Part shown: one piece after another, positions 13,786-21,222 of the stretch
Layout of the letters: each line of letters opens with the position of its first letter
How positions within the stretch are numbered: the first letter of the stretch is position 1
Assembly (NCBI GenBank): GCA_028287545.1
Contig: JAQBPL010000313.1
Span: forward strand, 1-21,222
Direction: 5' to 3'
Origin: Vulcanimicrobiota bacterium
Lineage (GTDB): Bacteria; Eremiobacterota; Eremiobacteria; Baltobacterales; Baltobacteraceae
DNA length: 21,222 nt
Program-made: the position numbers and the translations under genes
The notes under the pieces: model-generated
Told to the model about the DNA's origin: nothing
What the model saw: the letters and a program-made list of their open reading frames with translations, nothing else
The model's database searches: none

Positions 13786-14173
13786 CCTTCTCGTGCCTCG
13801 CGCTCGCGGGCTTGACCTTGTCGTGCTTGAACCCGTCGATCATGCCGTGTAACTCGGCAGCCGCGTTTTCGATGTCGAAGTGTTTGTATTGTCCGGCCCG
13901 GCTTTCCGCGCTGAGGACGCCGCAGCGGTGAACCTTCTCGAAGTCACCGTACGGGAATTCGTACCTCGCTTTCGTGTCCTCCGCCTCCTGGTCGTTGACT
14001 CCTAAGAACCACTTCGCGTATTCACCGAATCCGCGCCGTTCGACGAACTCGTTTTCCTTCCGCGCGGAGGGCCGATGCTCGCTCCAAGCGTCCCGTTCGT
14101 CGTTGACAAATTGCCCGTGTTCCACGAGTCCCTTCGCATGTTCGAAGGCTCGCTTATTCAACACCACTGCCAC
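13775..14173 (-). CDS. Conserved hypothetical protein, about 132 residues
   Basis: A charged, soluble 132-residue protein with no signal peptide or membrane segment. Recognisable blocks are NDERDAWSEHRPSA, GFGEYAKWFLGVND, ARYEFPYGDFEKVHRCGVLSAESRAGQYKHFDIE, AAAELHGMIDG and a Lys/His-rich tail. From memory, similar proteins occur as uncharacterised ORFs in actinobacteria and cyanobacteria; I know no function. The start is GTG 14173-14171, with AGGAAG 10 bases upstream; GTG codons three and four residues later are alternatives. Coding is supported by a normal residue composition, unlike the Arg/Ser-rich shadows around it. It lies 78 bases downstream of the propeller gene and overlaps the end of DUF72 by 11 bases. 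Confidence 0.78.
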   Translation of the reverse strand: MAVVLNKRAFEHAKGLVEHGQFVNDERDAWSEHRPSARKENEFVERRGFGEYAKWFLGVNDQEAEDTKARYEFPYGDFEKVHRCGVLSAESRAGQYKHFDIENAAAELHGMIDGFKHDKVKPASARHEKVKH

Positions 14174-14251
14174 AACGGTTCACTTCCTCTCGACGCCGTC
14201 ATGCTACCCACACAGCAGCGGTCGCGAGGAAGTCTCCGAACGCCCGGCGTC

Positions 14252-15448
14252 TCAGCGCAAGATGCCGGTGTGGCCCAGCGAGTAGCGGCCCGGTTGCGGC
14301 CAGACGGTGAGGCCGTGCGGCTCGAGACCGACCGGAATCTTGCGAACCTTTCCGCTCGTCGTGTCGATGGCGTAGACGACGTTGTCGAACCGCCCCGAGA
14401 GCCACAGAAAGCGCCCGTCTGCGCTGACGTTGCCCATGTCCGGACTGCCGCCGCCCGGGATCGGCCAGTGCGCGATCACCGCGCGGCTGGCAAAGTCGAT
14501 CACCGAGACGCTCCCGGCTTTGCCGTTGCGGGTGCTGTGGACTCTGTGCGAGCCGCGGTTCGACACGTAGAGCTTCGTGCCGTCCCGGCTCGGATAGAGG
14601 CCGTGAGGCCCGACGCCGGTGGCGATGAAGCCGATCTCTTTGAAGCGGTCGCCGTCGACCACGGTCACGCCGTCGGCACGCATGTCCGCGACGAAGAACG
14701 TCCGCCCGTTCGGACCGGCGCGCACGTCCTGCGGCATCCCGCCGCGGGAAAGCTTCAGGTAGCCGATCACCGTACGATGCACGGTGTCGATCTTGACCAG
14801 GCGGCCGGTGAACTCGCAGGTGAAGATCGCGTAGCGCCCGTCGACGGAGTAATCCGCGTGGTTGATGCCGGCGCAACCGGGCGTGCGGAGCGAGGCTTGC
14901 AATGCCATGGTGTGCGGATTCCGAAAGTCCAGCCGCTTGCGCGCCTCTGCGACCACGATCGCCGACTTGCCGTCCGGCGTGAAGTACATGTTGTATGGAT
15001 CGTCCACCGCGATCGAGGGACCGGGCTTGCCGGTTCGCGGATCGATCGGCGTCACGCTGCCGTACTTGCGGCCCTCCGCGTTGTTGGTGACCCATAACGT
15101 GCGCAGGTCCCACGACGGCACGACGTGCTGCGGCCCGCGGCCGACGTTGAAGCGGCCGACGACTTTGAAGTCGGCAGGGTCGATCACGTACACGTCGTGC
15201 GAACGCAGGTTCGGGACGTACACGCGCGGCAGGTCGTGCGCGACCTTCGCAGCGATGCCGCCGCTTCCGGCTGCGCTGAAGATGTTCTGCGGATCGCGGA
15301 CGGGCGGCATCCCGGGTATCGTCGAGACGCCGCGCACGGCACGCGCCGGCGAGGGTGACGGTGAAGGCGGCGGCGTCTCGGATTTCCGGGGAGCACATCC
15401 CAGCCCGATCGCGACGAGAACGCCGACCGCGCCAAGGGTCAGCCTCAT
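14252..15448 (-). CDS. YncE-type secreted beta-propeller protein
   Basis: A 398-residue protein beginning at ATG 15448 with a signal sequence (LTLGAVGVLVAIGLGCAPRKSE). The Cys could be lipidated, but the lipobox (GLGC) is not ideal. A Pro/Ser-rich linker (PPPSPSPSP) follows, then repeated propeller blades with the YncE/YVTN signature: RVYVPNLRSHDVYVIDPADFKVVGRFNVGRGPQHVV, 'TLWVTNNAEG', 'KLYVSNRGSHRV', 'GSVSVIDFASRAVIAHWPI'. About seven blades cover residues 70-390. Such propellers are usually extracytoplasmic binding proteins with no known enzyme activity. A TTG three codons earlier is an alternative start. It follows the creatininase gene by 46 bases and is probably in the same transcript. 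Confidence 0.85.
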   Translation of the reverse strand: MRLTLGAVGVLVAIGLGCAPRKSETPPPSPSPSPARAVRGVSTIPGMPPVRDPQNIFSAAGSGGIAAKVAHDLPRVYVPNLRSHDVYVIDPADFKVVGRFNVGRGPQHVVPSWDLRTLWVTNNAEGRKYGSVTPIDPRTGKPGPSIAVDDPYNMYFTPDGKSAIVVAEARKRLDFRNPHTMALQASLRTPGCAGINHADYSVDGRYAIFTCEFTGRLVKIDTVHRTVIGYLKLSRGGMPQDVRAGPNGRTFFVADMRADGVTVVDGDRFKEIGFIATGVGPHGLYPSRDGTKLYVSNRGSHRVHSTRNGKAGSVSVIDFASRAVIAHWPIPGGGSPDMGNVSADGRFLWLSGRFDNVVYAIDTTSGKVRKIPVGLEPHGLTVWPQPGRYSLGHTGILR

Positions 15449-15494
15449 TCTCGACAATGGCGATCCACCGTTTCCGCGTGCAAAGGAAGCGTCT

Positions 15495-16349
15495 TTACGA
15501 ACGCTGGCGAGGACGATGCGTCGTAGCGCGTCGGATCGCCTGCACGGTCTGCGAGACCTGTGCGTCCACGCCCAGGCGGCCCAACTCCGCGGTCGACTTC
15601 CGCGGGTCGCCGCCGTAGACGCCGAGCGAGGCGTCCGGTTTGGCCGCGGACCGAAGCTGCTGCAGGCGAACCATCGAGGGATCGGTCGCGAGCATCAGCG
15701 AGGTGTCGCTCAGGTCCGCATGCGTGCCGACATCCGCGCCGAGTCCGCGCGCCTTCAACTCTTGCGCGAAGACGTCGAGCGCTCGATAGTACTCCGGAAC
15801 GTCGATCGCGCGCGCGCCGTTCGCCGCCCAACGCCGGTTGAGCCGGTCCGCCACCGCCTTGAGGTTCGACTGGTAACCGCCGTGATCGCCCAGCAGCACG
15901 ACGTCTCTGAATCCGTGCACGCGGAAACTCTCTGCCGCCGATTCGAGCGTCTTCTCGAACACGTCGTCCGGTACCGTGATCGTGCCCGGAAAGCGCATGT
16001 GCGACGTCGGCGGGTCGACCGATCCTTCGGGGACGTACGCGATCACCGGCGCGACGAGCGCGTTGCCGAGCGTGCGCGCGATCCGTTCGGAGAGGATCGC
16101 GACCCGCCGGTTGTGCTTGCCGACGGCGATGAACGGGCCGCTCTGCTCCGTGCCGCCGACGGGGATGATGATCGTGGTGACGCCGCCGTGCACGGCATCG
16201 CGAATTTCGGTCCACGTCAGTTGCTCCACCAGCACGGAGCCCGGTCCCGTGGCCTGTGCGGTTCGCGGCGCGCCGAGCAGCGAACCGCACAGCGCGGCGA
16301 GAGCAAACCCTGTTGCGTTGCGCAGCAGTAAGCGAAGCCTAGCGACCAT
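15495..16349 (-). CDS. Secreted creatininase-family amidohydrolase
   Basis: A 284-residue protein with an N-terminal signal peptide (cleavage near AQA, about residue 33). The creatininase fold is indicated by IIPVGGTEQSGPFIAVGKHN (Glu68, His79), FPGTITVPDDVF (120-131), VLLGDHGGYQSNL (Asp155, His156) and GTHADLSDTSLML (His210, Asp215). The classical EQHGPH becomes EQSGPF, so two His positions are lost, while GKHN supplies another; I recall a creatininase subfamily with GKHN at this place. The family hydrolyses linear or cyclic amides, using metal ions; the substrate here is unknown. The start is ATG 16349-16347, 12 bases after the DUF885 stop, with no clear ribosome-binding site. Export is unusual for the classical creatininase, which is cytoplasmic. 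Confidence 0.83.
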   Translation of the reverse strand: MVARLRLLLRNATGFALAALCGSLLGAPRTAQATGPGSVLVEQLTWTEIRDAVHGGVTTIIIPVGGTEQSGPFIAVGKHNRRVAILSERIARTLGNALVAPVIAYVPEGSVDPPTSHMRFPGTITVPDDVFEKTLESAAESFRVHGFRDVVLLGDHGGYQSNLKAVADRLNRRWAANGARAIDVPEYYRALDVFAQELKARGLGADVGTHADLSDTSLMLATDPSMVRLQQLRSAAKPDASLGVYGGDPRKSTAELGRLGVDAQVSQTVQAIRRATTHRPRQRS

Positions 16350-16361
16350 TATGGGGGTAAG

Positions 16362-18056
16362 CTACGCCGGTACCAGCCGGTCGAAGACCGCGTCGCGCAA
16401 GGCACTCGGCGGGATCAAGCCCTGGTCGAGGATGAAGTCGTGGAACGCGCGCTGGTCGAACCGCTTGCCGAGCGCCGCTTCGACCTCGGCGCGCAGCGCG
16501 ACGAGCTGGACGTAGCCGTAGAAGTACGACGTCGCCTGTCCGGGCGCGCGGAACGTGTAGCGCTCGACTTCGCTGCGCGCGAACGTCGGCGAGTAGGTGA
16601 TCTCGCGCTCGAGGAACGCTTGCGCCTCGGCGGGCGTGAGGGCTCCGCTCTGCAGCTCCGGATCGAGGAACGCGCGAGCCGCGCGGTGCAGGCGCATCTG
16701 CAGCGAGCAGAGCTGACCCGCGATGGGCATGAACGGCAGAACGAGCGCTTCGGCGTACAGTGCCCAGCCCTCGACGTTGACCGAGTTGAACGCGAACGCG
16801 GCCCGCGCGAGCGAGAGCTCGCCCTCGAGCATGCGGTCGAACTGCACTTCGTGGCCGGGCCGCGCTTCGTGCGCGGTCAGCGTCCACGTCACCGCATCGT
16901 GGGTGAAATCGTCGGACCGTTCGGTCGCGCTTCCGCCCGCCGCCGGCGGGACGTCGAGCGGGAGGACGAACTCGCCGACCTGACCGGTGTTGCCGATCAG
17001 CGGCGCGGGGTTCATGTGGGCGACCGGCGATTCGGCGCTCTCGGCCAGCGATGCGACGCGAATCCGCGCCGGACGGTCGGGGAGCGAGACCAGTCCTTCG
17101 CGCCGAACGATCGCTTCGATCTCGGCGAGGCGCGCGCGGTAGAACGCCATGATCGCGTCGGCACCGCCGTTGATTTGGGTGCGCTTCAGCGCGCGGATCA
17201 CGTCGCGGTAGTCGTGCGCGTCGATCCCGAGCTCGGCGGCGACCCGCGGTGCGAGCGCCTGCATCTCGGCCTGGATCGCGTCGAACGCGGCGTGCGCGCG
17301 CGCGGCGAGGTCGGCGGGCGAGATGTCGACGCCGACGTGGCGCAGCGCGTGCGCGTATACGTCCGGCGGCAGACGGTGGTCTTTGCGCGCGCGCGGGAGC
17401 AGTTCTCGGCTGACGAACGCCGCGTACGCCTCGCACTGCCGCTGGAGCAGCGCGAACGGTTCTTGCCAGCCGTCCAAGCCGCTGCTGGCCAGCATCTCGC
17501 CGATCCCGGCGATCAGCACCGGACCGAGCGCGAGCGCGGTGCGCACTTCGACGTCGTAGGGTCCCGCGAGATGCGCAAGATCCAGTCGCGCGCGCGTCTC
17601 GTGCTCGGCCGCTTGTGCCAGAGCGACCGTCCCCGGCTCCAGGCCGGTATATCGGCGGAGCCGCACGAGGGCCAAGCGCTTGCGTTCGATCGGGTTCTGC
17701 TCGTCGAGCAGCACGCGCAGGCCGAGGAACGCGGTCTTCGCGACGTCGATCAGCGAGAGCAGCTGCGCGTCGGCGACCGCGAGCCCCGCTTCGATGTCGG
17801 CGACGCGGCGGCGCATGATCTCGATGTCCTCGCGCAAGTGCGGATCGGTCTCGCGCGCGGCGGCGGCGTCGAGCGCGGCATTGGCGCGCGCCGCGGCGGC
17901 GCGGACGCGGTCGCGCCAGCCTTCGCTCACGTCGATCGTGTACGGGTCGGCCAGGCTCAGACCCATGTCCGAGGCGCCTTCCGGACCGGCGGCGATGACG
18001 AGGTCGACCACGGGCGCGGCGATCTCGTCGCTGCGCAGGATCCAGTCGGGTTTCAC
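16362..18056 (-). CDS. DUF885 family metallopeptidase-like protein
   Basis: A 564-residue protein without a signal peptide. The DUF885 hallmarks are the His-rich motif TAHEARPGHEVQF (His396, Glu397, His402) and NVEGWALYAEAL (Glu429, Glu436), followed by GQATSYFYGYVQL. The arrangement (HE, then H, then downstream EGW) suggests a zinc hydrolase site related to the peptidases, but few members have been characterised. The start is GTG 18056-18054, overlapping the stop of the upstream binding-protein gene as GTGA, with GGAG close upstream; a TTG at 18080 would lengthen it by 8 residues. The length is typical. With the oligopeptide-binding protein before it and the creatininase after it, a peptide or amide breakdown role is likely but inferred. 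Confidence 0.85.
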   Translation of the reverse strand: MKPDWILRSDEIAAPVVDLVIAAGPEGASDMGLSLADPYTIDVSEGWRDRVRAAAARANAALDAAAARETDPHLREDIEIMRRRVADIEAGLAVADAQLLSLIDVAKTAFLGLRVLLDEQNPIERKRLALVRLRRYTGLEPGTVALAQAAEHETRARLDLAHLAGPYDVEVRTALALGPVLIAGIGEMLASSGLDGWQEPFALLQRQCEAYAAFVSRELLPRARKDHRLPPDVYAHALRHVGVDISPADLAARAHAAFDAIQAEMQALAPRVAAELGIDAHDYRDVIRALKRTQINGGADAIMAFYRARLAEIEAIVRREGLVSLPDRPARIRVASLAESAESPVAHMNPAPLIGNTGQVGEFVLPLDVPPAAGGSATERSDDFTHDAVTWTLTAHEARPGHEVQFDRMLEGELSLARAAFAFNSVNVEGWALYAEALVLPFMPIAGQLCSLQMRLHRAARAFLDPELQSGALTPAEAQAFLEREITYSPTFARSEVERYTFRAPGQATSYFYGYVQLVALRAEVEAALGKRFDQRAFHDFILDQGLIPPSALRDAVFDRLVPA

Positions 18057-19690
18057 AAGCTCCAGCTTCCTACGTTCCAAAAATCACTGACCGCCTGCGC
18101 CGGTTTCACCCCGTGCAGGTCGCTGTTCCAGGCGTTCACGTTCGCGCGCCAGACGATGGTATGCGAGGGGAGAACCTCGCCGATGCGCCGCTCGAGCTGC
18201 GCGTAGAGCGCTTTGCGCTGCCGGCGATCGTACGTCGCGTCGGCCTGCTGCTGGAGCCGGCCGATCTGCTCGTCGACGACGCCCGAATAGTTGGCGCCGT
18301 GCGGCGGAATGTACCCCGGGCCGATCGTTTGGCTGTCGTCGGGATCGGGGTTCTTCGTCCACGCGTAGATGCCCATATCGAACTTGCCGGTCGCGAGCAG
18401 CCCGCCGGCACCGTACGGAGCGAAGAGCATGTTCGCCGGGGCGTTGTGCACCTGCACGTCGATCCCGACGGCGCGCAGTTGCTGCTGGATGACGACCTCG
18501 GCGTTCTGGCGCGTGATCACTCCCGCGACCGTGGACATCTCGGCCTCGAGCCGCTTCCCGTCCTTCATCCGAATTCCGTCGGGACCGGGCTTCCAGCCGG
18601 CAGCCTCGAGCAGCGCTCGCGCGCGGGCCGGATCGTACGGCGTCGGGTCGGGCTGCGCCGTGTACGCCCACGAGCGCGGATAGATGTCGCCCCAGTCGGC
18701 GAGGTCGACGTCGAGGTAGGTCGTGCGCGCGAGCGTCGGCCAGTCGATCGCGTACCCCGCGGCGCGCCGCACCTGCACGTCGGAGAACGGCGCGCGGCGC
18801 GCGTTGAAGACCACCATCTCGTATTGTGCGGAGGGGATCGCGCTGGTTTCGACGCCGTCCATGGCGCGCAGTTCGCGGTACTGCTGTTCCGGTGCGCTAT
18901 AGTAGAAGTCGATCTCGTGCGTGCGCAGCGCGATGAGCAGCGTGTTCTCGCTCGGGATGATGCGGTACGTCACGCGCTTGAGTCCGGGCCTGCCGCCGAA
19001 CCAATACGGGTTCGGCACCATCTCGATCGTGGTGTTGCTCTCGTAGGAAGCGATCGCGTACGGGCCGCTGCCGATCGGCTTGCTGTTGTAGGGATCGCGA
19101 TTGAGATCGGACTTCCCGGCGAGCAGGTGCTTGGGGAGGATGGCGCCCTGCACGCCGCAGCGGAAGAAGTTCGCGACGAACGGTGCGGAGGGCGCTCGCA
19201 GCCGCACGACGACGGTGTACGGATCTTTCGCGACGACGCTTTGCGCTTGGTCGTACGGGAAGTGGTACGGCACGTTGTTGCGCGGGTTCATCACCTGCGC
19301 GAAGGTGAACGCGACGTCGTCGGCCGTCAGCGGCACGCCGTCGGAGAACCGCACGCCTCGGCGCACGTGGTAGACGATCGTCTTGCCGTCGGCGGAGATG
19401 CCGCCGTTCTCGCGGGTTGGAACGACCGTCGCGGCGTCGGGGATCGCTTCACCGCGTTCGTCGAAGCGGATCAGCCCGTCGAAGACGAACTGCGCGAGGT
19501 CCGAACCGGCGGCTTGCCCCGAGAGGAGCGGGTTCAGGTTGTCGATCGTGCGCAGCGCGCCGATGCGAACGTGCCCCGCTTGTGTCCACGGATGCTGCGC
19601 GGCGGCGGGCGACGCAGCTTCCGTCAAGGAGACGACAACTGCGAGCGCGCCGGCTGCGAGCCGCATCCCGGTCAGAGAGCGGGAACGCAC
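18053..19690 (-). CDS. Peptide ABC transporter substrate-binding protein (SBP_bac_5 family)
   Basis: A 545-residue periplasmic binding protein of the DppA/OppA/NikA cluster. The signal peptide (LAAGALAVVVSLTEAASPAAAQ) has a normal cleavage site and no lipobox Cys, so the product should be soluble in the periplasm. Family landmarks are LNPLLSGQAAGSDLAQFVFDGLIRFD, ISADGKTIVYHVRRGVRFSDGVPLTADDVAFTF, GSGPYAIASYESN, and in the second half DVQVRRAAGYAIDWPTLA and YDPARARALLEAAGWKPG. The ligand may be a peptide, nickel complex or another solute. No permease or ATPase lies in this window. The start is GTG 19690-19688, directly after the helicase stop with no base between; ATG 19666 is an alternative. 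The DUF885 gene begins within its stop codon. Confidence 0.88.
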   Translation of the reverse strand: MRSRSLTGMRLAAGALAVVVSLTEAASPAAAQHPWTQAGHVRIGALRTIDNLNPLLSGQAAGSDLAQFVFDGLIRFDERGEAIPDAATVVPTRENGGISADGKTIVYHVRRGVRFSDGVPLTADDVAFTFAQVMNPRNNVPYHFPYDQAQSVVAKDPYTVVVRLRAPSAPFVANFFRCGVQGAILPKHLLAGKSDLNRDPYNSKPIGSGPYAIASYESNTTIEMVPNPYWFGGRPGLKRVTYRIIPSENTLLIALRTHEIDFYYSAPEQQYRELRAMDGVETSAIPSAQYEMVVFNARRAPFSDVQVRRAAGYAIDWPTLARTTYLDVDLADWGDIYPRSWAYTAQPDPTPYDPARARALLEAAGWKPGPDGIRMKDGKRLEAEMSTVAGVITRQNAEVVIQQQLRAVGIDVQVHNAPANMLFAPYGAGGLLATGKFDMGIYAWTKNPDPDDSQTIGPGYIPPHGANYSGVVDEQIGRLQQQADATYDRRQRKALYAQLERRIGEVLPSHTIVWRANVNAWNSDLHGVKPAQAVSDFWNVGSWSL

Positions 19691-21222
19691 CTAGCCCCGG
19701 TTGTCGCGCGTGCGCCGGCCGCGCCGGCGCTTGCCGCCCGTCTTCTCGGCGGAGGGGCCTCCGCCACCCGCGGCGGGCTTCGCCGCGGGCCGCGCGGTCG
19801 CGCCGCTCGCCGGGATCGAGGTGTAGCCGGAGAGCATTTCGTCGACCCGCTGGTACGCGCTGCCGAGCGCCCCGGGCAGCGACGAGCTCACTTCGATCAC
19901 GCGCTCGGGAAGATCTTCGGTCGAATACAGCGTGACGTACTTCTGATCGTCGCGTTTGACGTCGATGCGGCGGCGCTCCCAGCGCACGGTTTTGGGATCG
20001 ACGCTGAGCATGCGGGTGGCGAACCGGTCGGCGTCTTCGTGCGGCGCGATGCGGCGCGCCTCGGTCACCCACTGGTCCCACTTCGTCGCGAAGTCGGGGA
20101 TCTGGCGGCCCCGGCGGTCGAACGCGACCCGGGTCGGCGGCAGCTCGAGCCGCCAATGATCGACCGGGTCGATCGCCTGCCACGTCGGCTTGATCTCGCG
20201 CGGCGCAGACGTCGCGTCGATCTCGACGAGCGCCGTCTCGATGTCTTCCGCGCTGCGCACTTTCGCCGCGCGCTTGGGATCGCGGCGGAGCAGCTCTTCG
20301 AACTTTTCGGCGACCTGCGCGGTCATGCGGCCCTGCGCGTCGATGTGCGGCGGCAGTCCGTACAGCGAGGGCACCGTGACCAGCTCGTGACGCTGCGCCT
20401 GGTCGACCAGGTCGATGACGATGGCGGCGGGTTTGGGCGACTTCTCGATCAGCTCGCGGCGTTCGAGCGCGCTTCCCGTATGCGAGAGCGCGCCGGCGAT
20501 CTCGTCGACGGGGCGCAGGGCGCGGCCGGTGATCTGCGTGTACAGCGTCGTCGACTTCGTCGGCCGCGCGTTGAGGATCACCTGGACGGACGGAACGTCG
20601 AACCCTTCGAGGTACAAGCCGCAGTTGACCAGCACGTCGATCCCGTCGCCGCGAAAATCGCGCACGATCCGCTCGCGCTCGTCGCGCGGCGTTTCGCCGG
20701 AGGCCCATTCGGCCCGGACGTCGTTGGCGACGAACTCCTCCGCGATGTCGCGCGCGTGCTCGACCGAGGCGGTGAAGACGAGCGACTTGAGGCCCGGGGT
20801 GTGCTGCTTGTACGCGGCGACGATGCGGGCGTTGCGATCGACGGTGTTGACCGCCGCGGCCAGCTGACCGATCACGAAGTCGCCGCCGCGTGAGGCGACG
20901 TCGTCGAGGTTCGTGGTAGTAGCGACCGCATAGGACTTGACCGGCACGAGGTAGCCCGCGTCGATCGCCTTACGAGCGTCCATCGTGTAGACGATCTTCT
21001 CGAAGACGTCGACCAGCCGGACGCCGTCGCCGCGATTCGGCGTCGCGGTGAAACCCAGGATCATCGCTTCGGGGCGCTGCGCGAGCACGGCGTCGACGAT
21101 CGCCCGGTACGACGGCGCCGCGGCGTGGTGCGCTTCGTCGATCACGAAGAGCGAGATGCGGCGGTGGAAGCGCTTGACGAACTCTTCGAGCCGCTTCTCG
21201 GCCAGCGTCTGCACCGTGGCGA
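19691..21222 (-). CDS. Superfamily II DEAD/DEAH-box helicase, C-terminal part (5' truncated)
   Basis: The frame enters from the right edge (ATVQTLAEKR...), so the N-terminus with Walker A is outside the window; about 510 residues are visible. Helicase motifs are VIDEAHH (II), GFTATPNRGD (III), SLVFTASVEHARDIAEEF (IV), DVLVNCGLYLEGFDVP (V) and QITGRALRP (VI), the latter with the Arg finger region. The set and spacing fit the ERCC3/RecG-like restriction-type SF2 ATPases acting on DNA or RNA. An accessory region of about 240 residues follows, rich in charged residues, and ends in a disordered Gly/Ala tail and the basic GGKRRRGRRTRDNRG. Its stop abuts the start of the binding-protein gene, so it may be read through into that operon. 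Confidence 0.86.
   Translation of the reverse strand, partial: ATVQTLAEKRLEEFVKRFHRRISLFVIDEAHHAAAPSYRAIVDAVLAQRPEAMILGFTATPNRGDGVRLVDVFEKIVYTMDARKAIDAGYLVPVKSYAVATTTNLDDVASRGGDFVIGQLAAAVNTVDRNARIVAAYKQHTPGLKSLVFTASVEHARDIAEEFVANDVRAEWASGETPRDERERIVRDFRGDGIDVLVNCGLYLEGFDVPSVQVILNARPTKSTTLYTQITGRALRPVDEIAGALSHTGSALERRELIEKSPKPAAIVIDLVDQAQRHELVTVPSLYGLPPHIDAQGRMTAQVAEKFEELLRRDPKRAAKVRSAEDIETALVEIDATSAPREIKPTWQAIDPVDHWRLELPPTRVAFDRRGRQIPDFATKWDQWVTEARRIAPHEDADRFATRMLSVDPKTVRWERRRIDVKRDDQKYVTLYSTEDLPERVIEVSSSLPGALGSAYQRVDEMLSGYTSIPASGATARPAAKPAAGGGGPSAEKTGGKRRRGRRTRDNRG

Noticed and set aside
18113..20893. A 926-codon open frame on the plus strand opposite the binding-protein and helicase genes
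   Set aside because: It is rich in Arg, Val, Asp and Ala without any recognisable domain, spans two well-supported minus-strand genes with clear motifs, and is the usual antisense shadow of high-GC codon use.

Overview
High-GC bacterial window with very compact gene packing. Long antisense open frames run through most real genes, as expected at this base composition. I see no rRNA, tRNA, CRISPR array, insertion sequence or phage gene, and no gap between genes longer than about 141 bases. The layout, the secreted proteins with ordinary signal peptides (suggesting a diderm envelope), the TPR/LuxR-type regulator and a lipoprotein with an N-terminal 'RRPQYVS' segment recall soil lineages such as Candidatus Eremiobacterota (WPS-2). 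That assignment is an impression from recall, not a proof.

Region 1 (1-413) holds the 3' end of a YfcE-type metallophosphoesterase. It converges on the next operon so tightly that the two stop codons share one CTAG.

Region 2 (410-5907) is the most coherent system: a zinc (metal) acquisition and allocation locus. A Fur/Zur-family repressor (+) is divergent from a minus-strand run of substrate-binding lipoprotein (znuA-like), ATPase (znuC-like), permease (znuB-like), a COG0523 GTPase metallochaperone carrying a large inserted domain, and a cytoplasmic WD40 beta-propeller. The ABC genes are joined by ATGA/GTGA stop-start overlaps, and so are the GTPase and propeller genes. Two related AT-rich operator-like sequences sharing CGATAATGA(G/T)AAT lie in the zur/znuA divergent promoter and, unexpectedly, inside the last codons of znuB just upstream of the GTPase gene. 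This suggests one repressor controls both halves.

Region 3 (5910-10689) has a TPR/LuxR-type regulator, a small DUF1232 membrane protein, a zinc-dependent alcohol dehydrogenase and a membrane diguanylate cyclase (7TMR-DISM plus GGDEF).

Region 4 (10739-13785) has a lipoprotein with a bacterial Ig-like domain, a secreted alpha/beta hydrolase with somewhat lower GC, and a DUF72 protein whose promoter appears to yield a leaderless mRNA.

Region 5 (13775-21222) is a minus-strand run. In transcription order it holds a superfamily II helicase (cut by the window end), a dipeptide/oligopeptide-type substrate-binding protein, a DUF885 metallopeptidase-like protein, a secreted creatininase-family amidohydrolase, a YncE-type beta-propeller and a small conserved hypothetical protein. 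The binding protein, DUF885 and creatininase genes look like a peptide or amide scavenging module without its own permease in view.
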